Below, piece after piece: positions 1 to 9,691 of a DNA stretch of 64,000 bases. The notes under the pieces are model-generated. The model searched no databases, was not told the origin of the DNA, and saw nothing but the letters and a program-made list of their open reading frames with translations. Source of the stretch: Piper betle (Eukaryota > Streptophyta > Magnoliopsida > Piperales > Piperaceae); the NCBI GenBank assembly GCA_033002965.1, contig JAURVB010001856.1, forward strand, positions 72,501 through 136,500, given 5' to 3'. The position numbers and the translations under genes were made by a program. Every line of letters begins with the position of its first letter. The first letter of the stretch is position 1.

Positions 1-875
1 AGAACTAACTTGAGCAAATAAAGAAATAAGTGCATTTATTTCTAAAACTCTGGTAATCCTCCTTGGGTGCCTTTCCTGAGTTGCATGGTGGTTGCTAGGC
101 AGTTGAAAAGCTTCATGTGGGTTCTTCCTAAGAAATGATCCCTTGACCGCCGCCACATCAACCATGTTTTTTGTTTGCCCCAACAAGCCGTTATAAAAAG
201 TTTAGAGTTGCATCCATCTTTCTATACCATGGTTGGGATACTTCTTCAACAATTCTTTAAATCTTTTCCATGCCTCAAAGAGAGACTCACCATCAAACTG
301 CAAAAAAATAAAATTTCGTTACGTAATCTAGCAATTTTAGAAGGAGGAAACCATTTTAACAAAAAATTTTCAGACAATTCATCCCTAGTGGTAATTGAAT
401 CTAAAGATGACAACCACTCTTTCGCACTTCCTATTAATGAGAATCGAAATAGGCGAAGGTGGAGAGCATCGTCAGAGACACCAAGTTGCTTATACATATC
501 ACAAACTGATTGAAAATCAATAATATGCCTATTAAGATTTTTAGTAAGTGATCCACTAAATTGTCCTATGGTTTGTAACATGTTAAATAAAACTGCTTTA
601 AGCTTGAAGTGGGCTGCATCCACCGGTGGTACAATAATACTAGGTTGTAACCCTCTTTCAAGAGGTACAACCCAATCTTGGATTGCCCTATTGTCATCGT
701 TGGCTACAGCTAGAATCGGTTGAAGTGGATGCATTTGTTGTTGTTGTGGGTCCATGACTTCTTCTTCTATAGCTTCTTGTGCTCTTCTTCCACCGGCACG
801 CAAGTTTCTCAAAGTCCTTTCAATCTTTGGATCACAAGAAAATAAGGGTGACCACACTAATCGATGCATAAACAA
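1..875 (-). pseudogene. Athila-like Ty3/gypsy gag, degenerate
   Basis: Gag capsid precursor of an LTR retrotransposon, read on the minus strand and running off the left edge. An open frame of 209 codons (875 to 246) carries the usual plant gypsy gag block: a leader rich in Q and P, then FKLKAVLFNMLQ, HIIDFQSVCDMYKQLGVSDD, LRLFRFSLIGSAKEWL and a FLLKWFPPSKIARLRNEI segment near residue 175. After a frameshift near 250-300, gag continues toward position 1 with QFDGESLFEAWKRFKELLKK and YPNHGIERWMQ, then an in-frame stop just before TFYNGLLGQTK. These blocks are typical of Athila/Tat-type gag. The Asp-type primer site and LTR to the right (1011 onward) fit a minus-strand element whose pol lies outside the window. 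The frameshift and stop make it a pseudogene. Confidence 0.85.
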
Positions 876-1010
876 ATTATACTAAGGAAGAAGACAAAGA
901 TATAGTATTATTTTTATTTTTTCTGTTTTTTAAAAAATAAGATACTAAAATCTAAAAAGAAAAGAAAAAGGCTTAAAATTCTAATCCTAAATTAACTAAA
1001 AAATTCAATC

Positions 1011-1028
1011 TCCCGGGAAGCGGCGCCA
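1011..1028 (-). other. Primer-binding site, tRNA-Asp type
   Basis: The minus strand reads TGGCGCCGCTTCCCGGGA. This resembles the tRNA-Asp-type primer site of Athila/Tat elements, with a few changes in its 3' half. It lies between the gag leader (lower coordinates) and the LTR (higher coordinates), as expected for a minus-strand element. Confidence 0.7.
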
Positions 1029-1030
1029 AA

Positions 1031-2235
1031 AACTTATTAGAATAATTTCAATAACATGCAAGTAATCATGGTCGAAACAAGTAATAGAATGATGAATTCA
1101 AGTATCGTCCCATAGGGAGATGAATTTCCTTAAATTAATTAAAGAAAATAAAATGAAGAGCAAAACAAAAACAACCGACTTAACTAAATCTAAGTAATAA
1201 CATTAAATTAAAGAAAGAGTTATACTAATAAAATTCATTATAAAGTCAAATTTCCCTTAACATGAATTTAATATTCATCACGTCTTACTCTTATCTTTTA
1301 TTCTCTTGAATTGCCGATCTAGGAGAATTATATAACATGGTGGCTCTCGCTCCTTCATGTATCTATTATTTTGCCTCAATTTTCACCTCCCGATGATAAT
1401 TGATTAATCAACAAAACAACACATTAAGATTTGCCTTACAATCGCATACAGTGTTGTTTATCTTACAACCACAACAACAAGCAATTCCAAAGACTTGTCA
1501 TATGATGAATTATCAATGACTAATCTAATTAATTTCTCTTGAAATATAATTAAACCTCATAATCTAAGTAATAGGCAATCAATCTACTCTTAGCATTAAG
1601 AACATGACAATTCAAGCAATCAAATTGAATAAAAGAGTAAGAGGTTGAAATTAATTCAATTAACCCATGTTAAGTTTCATTCTTCTCTAGAACGAAATAA
1701 ACAACTACTCCATAATAAAAATAGAAAACATGATGAAAAAGAAATAAACTTATATCATAAAAGGTACAAAAAATTACAATAACTAGAACTACTAAATTTT
1801 ACTAAACTCCTAAGCCAAAAGTTGAGATATATCAAACAACAAATTACCACTTCTTTATATAGAAGATGAGATGGGCATAAGATATATGAATTCAAGGAAG
1901 GTGCTCACAAATCAATGTATTCTAATTGATTATGATATCCATTCAAATTTCCAACTCCTTGACATACTCAAATGCAGCCAAAGCAATGTACATCCATCCT
2001 CATTGAGCTTTGTGAACTCGTTGCAGTAACCATTGGGTGACCATGACCTTTTAGTTCCAACGCTTAATTTGTTTCATCTTTTCTACATTAAAACTCCAAA
2101 ATTAAGTATATCTCATAAAAAATTAATTAACTAGAATAAAATGAGAAATATCATCTAATTAATAATGTTTATACCCAAGAAGTACAAAATCACATTAAAA
2201 ATATGAGTAAATATTGTATATTTTAAACACTTAGC
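1031..2235 (-). mobile_element. 5' LTR of the Athila-like element
   Basis: AT-rich non-coding sequence next to the primer site. It contains the block AAGTATCGTCCCATAGGGAG near 1100, which recurs in LTRs of plant Athila/Tat-like elements. The inner edge is set by the primer site. The outer edge is only approximate: plastid-derived sequence begins at 2251. No partner LTR is visible, so the length of about 1.2 kb is an estimate. Confidence 0.55.
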
Positions 2236-2250
2236 AAACCCTAAACAAAG

Positions 2251-2639
2251 TGCCGGTGATAAGCCGAAGGAAGGTGAGGATGACGTCAAGTCATCAAGCC
2301 CATTATGCCACAGGTGACACGTGCGCTACAATGGCTGGGACAAAGGGTATCGATTCCGCGAGTGTGAGCTAACTCCAAAAAGCCATGCTCAGTTTCGATT
2401 GCAGGCTGCAACATGCCTACATGAAGCCAGAATCACTAGTAATCACCAGTTAGGCATACGGCAGTGAATTCATTCTCTAGCCTTGTACACACCACCCGCC
2501 ACACTATGGGAGTTGGCCTTGCCCACAGTTATTACCTTAACCTCAAGGAGGGAGATGTCAAAGGCAGGGATAGTGAGTGGAGTGTAGTCATAATAAGGTA
2601 GCCAATCGTATTGGAAGGTGTGGCTGGATCACCTCCTTT
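2251..2639 (+). pseudogene. rrn16: Plastid 16S rRNA 3' fragment (in NUPT)
   Basis: The last 390 nt or so of plastid 16S rRNA, from the TGCCGGTGATAAGCCG block to the 3' end with the anti-Shine-Dalgarno CCTCC. Conserved landmarks are readable: GAGGATGACGTCAAGTCATC, CTTGTACACACC and the 3' GGATCACCTCCTTT. Several conserved CG-containing sites have become CA or TG (for example near 2433-2460). Truncated at the 5' side, so it cannot encode a working rRNA. Confidence 0.9.
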
Positions 2640-2928
2640 TCACGGAGAGCTAATGTTTGTTGAGTATTTTAATTTGGCACTACTTCACATCTAAGAAGAA
2701 AAGAAGCGAGTTACGTCTGAACTAAGCTTGGGGATGAAAGTCTTTTTTTGTTTCTCGATGATAAAGTAAGACCAAGCTCATGAGTTTATTATCTTAGGTT
2801 GGAACAAGTTGATAGGATCCCCCTTTTACGTCCCCATGCCACTCCCGTGTGATGACGTGCCCAAAAAAAAGGAAAGAAAGGGATGGATCTTCTTTAGTGG
2901 CATAGCGGGCCCCTGTTGGAGGCCCACA

Positions 2929-2965
2929 GGGCTATTAGCTCAATGCTAGAGCATGCCCCTGATAA
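2929..2965 (+). pseudogene. trnI-GAU: trnI-GAU 5' exon and intron start (in NUPT)
   Basis: The 37-nt 5' exon begins GGGCTATTAGCTCAATGCTA and ends at the anticodon arm CTGATAA. This is the plastid split tRNA-Ile layout. The group II intron follows from 2966 to about 3836. The 3' exon is missing because of an internal deletion, so no tRNA can be made. Open frames at 3120-3365 and 3441-3638 lie in intron sequence and are not genes. Confidence 0.85.
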
Positions 2966-3839
2966 TTGCATTGTTGTGCCTGGGCTGTGAATGCTCTCAA
3001 CCACATGGATAGTTTAATGGGCTCATTAGTGCCTAACCTAGAGGTGTAGATCAACCAAGGCATAGTAGCATAACATACTTCTCCTATTCAAACTGGAGTT
3101 TTAAACCAAACTTCTCCTCATGGGGATAGATGAGGTGGTTAAGGTTAGATCCAATGTAGATCCAACTTTCTATTCACTTGTGGCATCCGGTTGTCGAGGG
3201 GGACCACCAAGGTTTTTCTCTTCTCAAAAATCCATACATCCCTTATTAGTATATGCACAACTATCTCTTGAGCATAGGATTAGGTTCGGCCTCAATGCAA
3301 AAATAGAGTCCCTAACAATGCATCTTTACAAACCAAGAACTACGAGATCACCCCTTTCATTCTAGGGTGACGAAGGCATCATACCATTTGAGCCTTTTTT
3401 TCATGTTTTTCCCAGAGGTCTACAAAAAGAAGCAATCAATATGATTTCCCTAATCCTTCCTTCCCGAAAAGAAGAATGTGAAATTCTTTTTTTCTTTTCT
3501 ACAGGGACCAGGAGATTGGATCTACCAATAAGAAGAATGTTTAATATAAATAAACAAACTTCTTGTTCTTTACCACTCAATCACTACAAACACCCCTTGA
3601 TCAGTGCAAAGGAATGTGTCTATTTATCTATCTCTTGACTTAAAAATAGGGGCAAGTTTGAAAAAGGATCTTAGATTGTCTAGGATTGGGCCAGACGGGT
3701 CTCTTAATGTGTTCTTTTTCTTCTCATTGGAGTTATTTCACAAAGACTTATCAAGGTAATGAAGAAGGGGAGAACAAACACACTTGGAGAGTGCAATACA
3801 ACAGAGAGTTGAATGCTTGCTGTGTTTAGGAATGATGAA

Positions 3840-4320
3840 TTGTCCAAGCAGTAATGATAGTATCTTATACCTAAACCAGTGGCTTACTTTTTCTTAGTAA
3901 TGGGGAACAGGAGCAAAACATACCATTAAAAGACTCTACTGAGACAAAGATGGGCTGTCAAGAACGTAAAGGAGGTAAGATGGGCAGTTGGCCAGATCTA
4001 GTATATATCATACATGGACGATAGTTGGACTTGGAAACTCCCCCAGGGTTCCCTCATTTGAGATCCTAGGGGAAGAGGATCAAGCTGGCCCTCGCTAACA
4101 ACTTGGTCCACTATCTCCCTTTGACCCTTTAAGCAAAATGTGGCAAAAGGAAGGAAAATCCATGGACCGACCCATCGTCTCCACCCCGTAGGAACTCGAG
4201 ATCACCCAAGGACACCTTCGGCATCCAGGGGTTATAGACCAACCATGACCCTCTTCAATAAGCGGAACACATTAGTTGTCCACTCTTCGACTGGACAATA
4301 AGGGTTAGAGAAGTGCAATC
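3840..4320 (+). pseudogene. trnA-UGC: Partial trnA-UGC intron (in NUPT)
   Basis: From TGTCCAAGCAGTAATGATAG to about 4320 the sequence follows the plastid trnA group II intron (blocks ACTCTACTGAGACAAAGATG, CCATGGACCGACCCATCGTC and CTTCGGCATCCAGGGG). Both trnA exons are absent: the 5' exon was lost in the internal deletion, and the 3' exon lies beyond the right limit of the insertion. Confidence 0.8.
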
Positions 4321-4482
4321 ACCCAACAGCACCACCCCCCCCCATCTGACGCGACCTTGACTCATCCAATCCTCTGTTCCCATAGCTATTGACGGCCCCC
4401 TATGGGCCCCAACCCCCCACCACCATGGCCATGGCATGCCTACAGGCATGTGGGTTTGCTGGCCTCCATGTGGGGAAGACAC

Positions 4483-4856
4483 CACTGGCGTGCCACTTTT
4501 TCTATTAAATTTGTCACCAAAATGTTTCCTAAAAGTTTATGTGACAAAACTATTTTGCGACCAAACAGTCATCGAAATTCGGCTACAAATCTTAACTATC
4601 AAAATATGCCACCATTTTTTGTGACTTTTCATCACTATTTTATTTCCGAAATTTGGTGATAGCTCGATGACAATTTGCCATCCAATATATTCGATGACAA
4701 TTTGTTGCCAATATGCTACCAAATTAAATTATTTGCATAGGATTTTATCACCGAAACTTCCGGTGACAAATTTCTGTCACAAAGGCCTTTTCGTCACCAA
4801 AATGGGTTTTTCGTCATCGAAAATTTGGATGACAAAAGACCAGTTACCCACCAGTG
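4483..4856. mobile_element. CACTA (En/Spm)-like non-autonomous element
   Basis: The left end reads CACTGGCGTGCC. The right end, on the minus strand, reads CACTGGTGGGTA: an imperfect terminal inverted repeat starting CACTGG. Inside each end are many short GTCACCAAA, GTGACAAA and CGTCATCGAA motifs in both orientations, the subterminal repeat pattern usual in plant CACTA elements. Length is 374 bp. The 3-bp flanks (CAC left, ATG right) do not match, so the boundaries are not proven. It abuts the degraded right edge of the plastid insertion. Confidence 0.45.
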
Positions 4857-5545
4857 ATGGCCTTTCAAGCAGTTGTAATCACTGTTAAGCCAGTTGTAAT
4901 TGCTAAAAACCCGAGACTCTACGCTGTCTAAACATATACTAAATGTTATCTAATAGCTTAATTTAATCATTATGTAGTCTAAATTTACATAAACATTAAT
5001 AATATTTCTATTTAACTAATAAATTAATAGGTTAAAAAATAGTACTGAAATATATATTTTAATAGCGTGTCTAAGTTTTCCGTTTTCGATGTCATAAGGT
5101 TAAAATATAGTATAACTTCGACCGCATCACCTATATTTAATCACTTTTCGGTTATTTCTAGCTATCCAGCTACCAAACTTTATTGATCACCTCCACCACT
5201 ATGTTCCCCATTGCCTAGGCCGTTGATCCCAATTGGTGGCGACTCCAACCTCACCACCATTGGGGATTTTCGTTGACGGTCATCGATGACACATTTGGTG
5301 CCCGTTTGCTTGCTCGTGTCGCCCAACCCACAAATCATGTCCAACCAGTCCATTTACCCACTATCACATCCAATTTCATCGTGTCCAACTACCCGGCCCA
5401 ACAATTGAGTCCAGCCCAACTAGCCCAGTTGCTTCACTTGGCTGAGTTGACTCGGTTTGACATAACCAACTCGCCCCACTTGACTCGGTAGTCATTTTGA
5501 GCACATTTTCAGCCATTTTTTGATCGTTTTTCGTAATTTGAGACT

Positions 5546-6250
5546 TTGTACATTATATTAATTGCATGTCTACATTATTTAGATTGCTTTTATGTTATGA
5601 GTGTTTCTCGTTATTTATTATTTATTTGTTTATGTACTTATTTATTTATTCATTATTATATATTTCTAGTTATTTATATATTTGTTGATTATGATGATTG
5701 TATGTACGATTATTTATTATTATTGATGATGCATTTATTTGTTGAATTTTTTTTCATGTTTATCTTATTTAAATTAATTAATTGATTAATTATTATTTAT
5801 TTGCTTGCACACGTTATTATTTATATGTGTTTAGTCGTATATTTATATATTTGATATTTATATTAATATTATTCATGATTAATTGTTATTAATTATTTAT
5901 TCAATGATTTACTTAATTAAATAATTATTGAATTATTTATTTATTGATTTACTTACTTGCATACGTGTAATATTTTCTTGTGGTTACTTACATATTTATT
6001 TAGGGTTAATTACATTATTATTATTTATTCATGAATAGTGTTTTATTTATTTTACGAATTTATTATTCGTCCATATATTTATGAGTTTACTTACTAATTT
6101 ATTATATATATATATATATATTATTAATTAATTGATTAATTAATTATTTTCACAGAGTTCAAAATATTATTTATTATTTACTTATTCTTGAAGTTACTTG
6201 TTCACTATTATTTTTAGTATGATTCTTTTATTTATTTACAATTTGTAGAT
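5546..6250. repeat. TTATTTATT-rich low-complexity tract
   Basis: About 700 bp dominated by permutations of TTTA and TTATTTATTTA with short TA runs (6098-6120). The same kind of tract, on the other strand, sits at 13900-14480 and 29520-30090 in the other subtype III LTRs. It is a property of the LTR family rather than an independent feature. Confidence 0.8.
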
Positions 6251-7065
6251 GTCTGGTTTTGCGTGTCAGGTGTTTAGTTGTGTTTTTGCTTAACATGGTC
6301 CCTTGTTGTGTTGTTATTGTTGATGTGAACACCCACTACAATTATAGATCATATAGAGTTGTTAGTCTTTTACTTAGTAGTGGGTTCCGATGTAGGTTTC
6401 AGAGTCTGAACTAGCTATAGATGTGACGTCATGCTTGGAACTTAGACCAGAGGTCAGTTAGAAGTCTTTTCTAATTTATCGCTTTCTATTGTGGATTTGA
6501 TTTCTAAATTGGAAGACATGTTAAGTGGTTATTTTATTTAACCCCACTTAACACAGGCCATTTAAACGTATTTTCATTTTGTGATTAATAACCCTCAAGA
6601 ATGAGATCCCTCGACTTGTTTTCAAACTTAGCTCTACTTCATTTTGCCTTTGGGCCCACTTATATGATTCCCTTCCTAGCCTTGTATATAGTTTTAACCA
6701 GGTTTTTAGTGAGCTGAGAATTGATGTTTTTGAATTTACTTGTACTGTGAGCAGGGGCATATGAAGGTCACATTGGGCTCTAGATTAGTGAGAGCGTTAT
6801 TTTGCTCTCGAGGGATCCAAATATTTATACATCTTGAGCTTCTTCACACACGGAGAGGAGTGAAGTAGGCGGGTACTATTGTGTACAACACATATTTAAA
6901 CTTGTGGTATCAAAGAGTACTGAAGGTAACTGTGAGTACTCAGTCATTGTGCTTTTGGCCAAGACTTAAATGGAGGTTGGAGAGGGCATACGTTATGTAC
7001 CTTTTTTCCTAAGAGTGGGACTAGTTATTGTCAAGAGAAGCATTTGCCAAAAATGACACAACACC

Positions 7066-7421
7066 AGTTCAGTTGGAGATGCTATTGAGTCTAGAGCTTG
7101 ATGGCTCCTCAATAGATGCCCTTTGAGTGTTCCCATAGAGATTATATATGGTTTTTCTTTTCTCATAAAAATCAATTTCTGCTTGCAAATTTGTATTTGT
7201 TATTTTCCAAACGGATGACATTCGATGCTGACGTTTTTTTATTAGTTCAGTTGGAGATGCTATTGAGTCTAGAGCTTGATGGCTCCTCAATAGATGCCCT
7301 TTGAGTGTTCCCATAGAGATTATATATGGTTTTTCTTTTCTCATAAAAATCAATTTCTGCTTGCAAATTTGTATTTGTTATTTTCCAAACGGATGACATT
7401 CGATGCTGACGTTTTTTTATT
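7066..7421. repeat. Exact 178-bp tandem duplication
   Basis: Two head-to-tail copies, 7066-7243 and 7244-7421, each starting AGTTCAGTTGGAGATGC and ending with GACG, a T run and ATT. I saw no differences by eye. Immediately to the right a second tandem duplication follows, period 35 bp (near 7421-7490, TATATGTGTAGGTTTTGTGT twice). Both lie inside the inverted family A LTR. Confidence 0.9.
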
Positions 7422-7743
7422 ATATGTGTAGGTTTTGTGTTCTCATGCGTTTTATTATATGTGTAGGTTTTGTGTTCTCATGCGTCGTGTCAGCTTTAGT
7501 TGAAGGACAGATAGATGCTACACACACTTGTGCTCAACGCGTCGTTATTTTCTTTCATACTTTTATCTATGTTTAAAGTGTTTTCATACATATTTAGTAA
7601 TGTCTTCCATTCTCTAGATACCAAGAAGGTTGTTTCAATCTATTTATCGTTAAAGTCTTACAGATTAATTGATTTAGATATGACTCCACTCAATCGAAAC
7701 AGTATTGATTCAGTTCTTAGGCGAACCAAAATTAAGGTGTTAT

Positions 7744-9211
7744 AATTTATGTATTGGATAGATTGATTTAAATAACTTTCTAGTTTAATAATAATTAACA
7801 GATCAAATAGCCAAAGAAAATGGCTTAAACAATGGAAAAACTTTCCCATTTTTGTATGTATAAATATAAAAAACATCAACCACGTGCTGAACCAATGCCA
7901 ACACCAAATTCTCAAATTTATGTGAAAATTAATAACAGCCTTTGTAATTGCAAGTGACCTTTGTAATAGCAAATTATGTAAAATTAGTTTCAGATTGTTG
8001 GGAAATAGACACGCTAGTGGAAACAACCCAGAAAATATTTCCCCTCAAGAAGAAATGAAAACAAATATAAAATGAATTGAAGACACCAAGATAAAAAAAT
8101 GGAGAAACTTTCTTCCAAATTAGGAAAAAAGAAAATCAACCTACTCGATCAACTTTAATTAAGAAATCTCTTATGATCAAGCATCAAATAAAAATTTGAC
8201 AAAACTATCCTAAAAAAATCTCTTACAATCAAGCATCAAATAAAAATTGGATAAAATTATCCTAATACAAATTAGACCAATAACAAGATCTGAAATATAT
8301 AATTCTTGAAAAATACAATGTATGAGAAATTGAAAAATTAACATACACATCAAAAGAAATTAGATCAACCTCACACCCTAGATTAAGACTCCAACTTCAA
8401 TTTGAGATAATGAATAACTACTCCAAACTCTCCCTTTATGAGTTAAATATTCTCAAAAACTCTTAAGAATATGTTTTGTTTAACATCAACATAGTTCTCC
8501 TTTATATAGAAGAATATGGGTAGAATTCTAGAAGTCGTCTCATTAAACTTCTATATATAAAAGGATGAAATCACACATAGGTATACGAAACATCAACCAT
8601 TAGTCTGATAAACCGAAAAGCCAAAACTTACAATTGAGTTCTTCCAATACAAATGGGTGAGGGAAACTCAACATAGATACAAGTTAGTAGATTTGAATTA
8701 GATACAAATATAATAAATAAAATGGATGTAACTTTCAAATTCAAATTGGATTCGAGTTTGAATTTTTGAATTTTGATTGGATACGACTATAGTCATATCT
8801 TATCTATATTCAATCAAAACCTATCCCAACCAACGCCAAATTCTCAAGTACAATTTATGTGAAAATTAGTAACCACACCAAGTGCCCAATTCTAAAGAAA
8901 ACATGAGCTAACTTGCTTTTGATATTTTGCCAACACAAATGTCTCATTGCAAATGTGACGCACAAATTAAGGGATATTATCCATATATAATTTGCGTCTC
9001 AATGCTGACACAAATTCATGCCGACCGAAATTCACAACAGTAAACTGCGGACGTAAACATTTCAAAGTTGAAGACCTATTTGCTACCTTGATTGTACACC
9101 GTTGATGCATTTTTTCATCACTAAAACAAAACCAACAAAAATAAAATAAAATTCATGTTAGGGAGAACCATCAAAAGATATAATACATGTCCTCAGACTA
9201 AAGGTGTAGGT
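7744..9211. other. No recognised gene; AT-rich, small tandem repeat
   Basis: No coding similarity recognised. A roughly 53-bp imperfect tandem duplication lies at about 8164-8270 (AATCAAGCATCAAATAAAAA core). The stretch 8690-8830 is rich in TTCAAATTCAAA-type words and may be LTR remnant. The open frame at 7658-8026 (minus) is AT-driven and has no family signature. Confidence 0.5.
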
Positions 9212-9691
9212 TAGGGGTGCCCCTTCGTATAGTTAAACTATCTGAGTATCTGACCCAACCAAACTCTTTGAAATGATTTAGATAATTACAAATAATAGGG
9301 TTTGGTTTAGAGGAGACAAAATTTTGGATAATTAATAACAAGGTTTGGTTTGGAAGAAGTTGGTACCAAGTACTTGATACCCAATTTTTAAATTAAAAAT
9401 TTTAACTGTAAATATAATATATCAATATAATTATTAAATATACAATTTATTAAAATATTTATTTTACTTAGATATACTTTTTAAACATATATTATTATTA
9501 TTATATATTTCCAATATTTTTCCCTAAAAATATAACCTGAATAGATAAATGAGTACCCGTTTAAACCCGTCGATTTAACATAAATGGTCGGGTTTAGTTT
9601 TACCTAAATGGTAAATAGTCGGATTTGGAATTAGAGGCAGAAAGTTAGATAGTAAATACTTGAGTTAAGTTTTACGTTTAGCGCAGGCCTA
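9212..9691. mobile_element. hAT-type MITE (480 bp)
   Basis: The left end is TAGGGGTGCCCCTTCG. The right end on the minus strand is TAGGCCTGCGCTAAACG: an imperfect terminal inverted repeat of the TAGGGGTG class common in plant hAT MITEs. Subterminal motifs of the type ACCCAACCAAAC and CGGGTTTAGTTTTACC fit the class. The 8-bp flanks GTGTAGGT and GTTGAGGG agree at 5 of 8 positions, a decayed target duplication. AT-rich interior, no coding. Confidence 0.6.

Larger units (their letters stand above)
2251..4320 (+). other. Nuclear plastid insertion (NUPT), rrn16-trnI-trnA region
   Basis: About 2.07 kb of chloroplast inverted-repeat DNA, collinear with the rRNA operon: 16S rRNA 3' end, spacer, trnI-GAU 5' exon, trnI intron, then part of the trnA intron. 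It is recognised from strongly conserved plastid sequence, for example the 16S 3' end GGATCACCTCCTTT and the trnI exon. Many positions differ from the plastid consensus I know, mostly C-to-T or G-to-A, often where the plastid has CpG. That fits decay of methylated nuclear DNA. Neighbouring retroelement sequence on the left and a CACTA-like element on the right also place it in the nucleus. No part should be functional. Confidence 0.9.
5150..7743 (-). mobile_element. Family A LTR, subtype III, inverted copy
   Basis: Reverse-orientation copy of the LTR seen at 12842-17226. Its right end, GGCGAACCAAAATTAAGGTG then TTATA, is the complement of the start of that LTR (TGTAACACCCCGATTTTGGTTC). Also shared in reverse are a GC-richer block with repeated CCAACC and CCAGCCCAACT words (5230-5490) and a long TTATTTATT-rich tract (5546-6250). 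The left end is not clear. The 5546-5785 and 5273-5491 open frames are by-products of simple sequence. Confidence 0.6.

Noticed and set aside
2929..2965. Functional tRNA-Ile
   Set aside because: Only the 5' exon of a split plastid gene is present, with substitutions, and the 3' exon is deleted.
3120..3638. Two small proteins (81 and 65 codons)
   Set aside because: They fall in the plastid trnI group II intron, which has no conserved protein here.
5546..5785. Hydrophobic 79-residue membrane protein
   Set aside because: TTTA-rich low-complexity DNA always gives Leu/Ile/Tyr/Phe-rich frames; the same effect is seen at 14182-14436.
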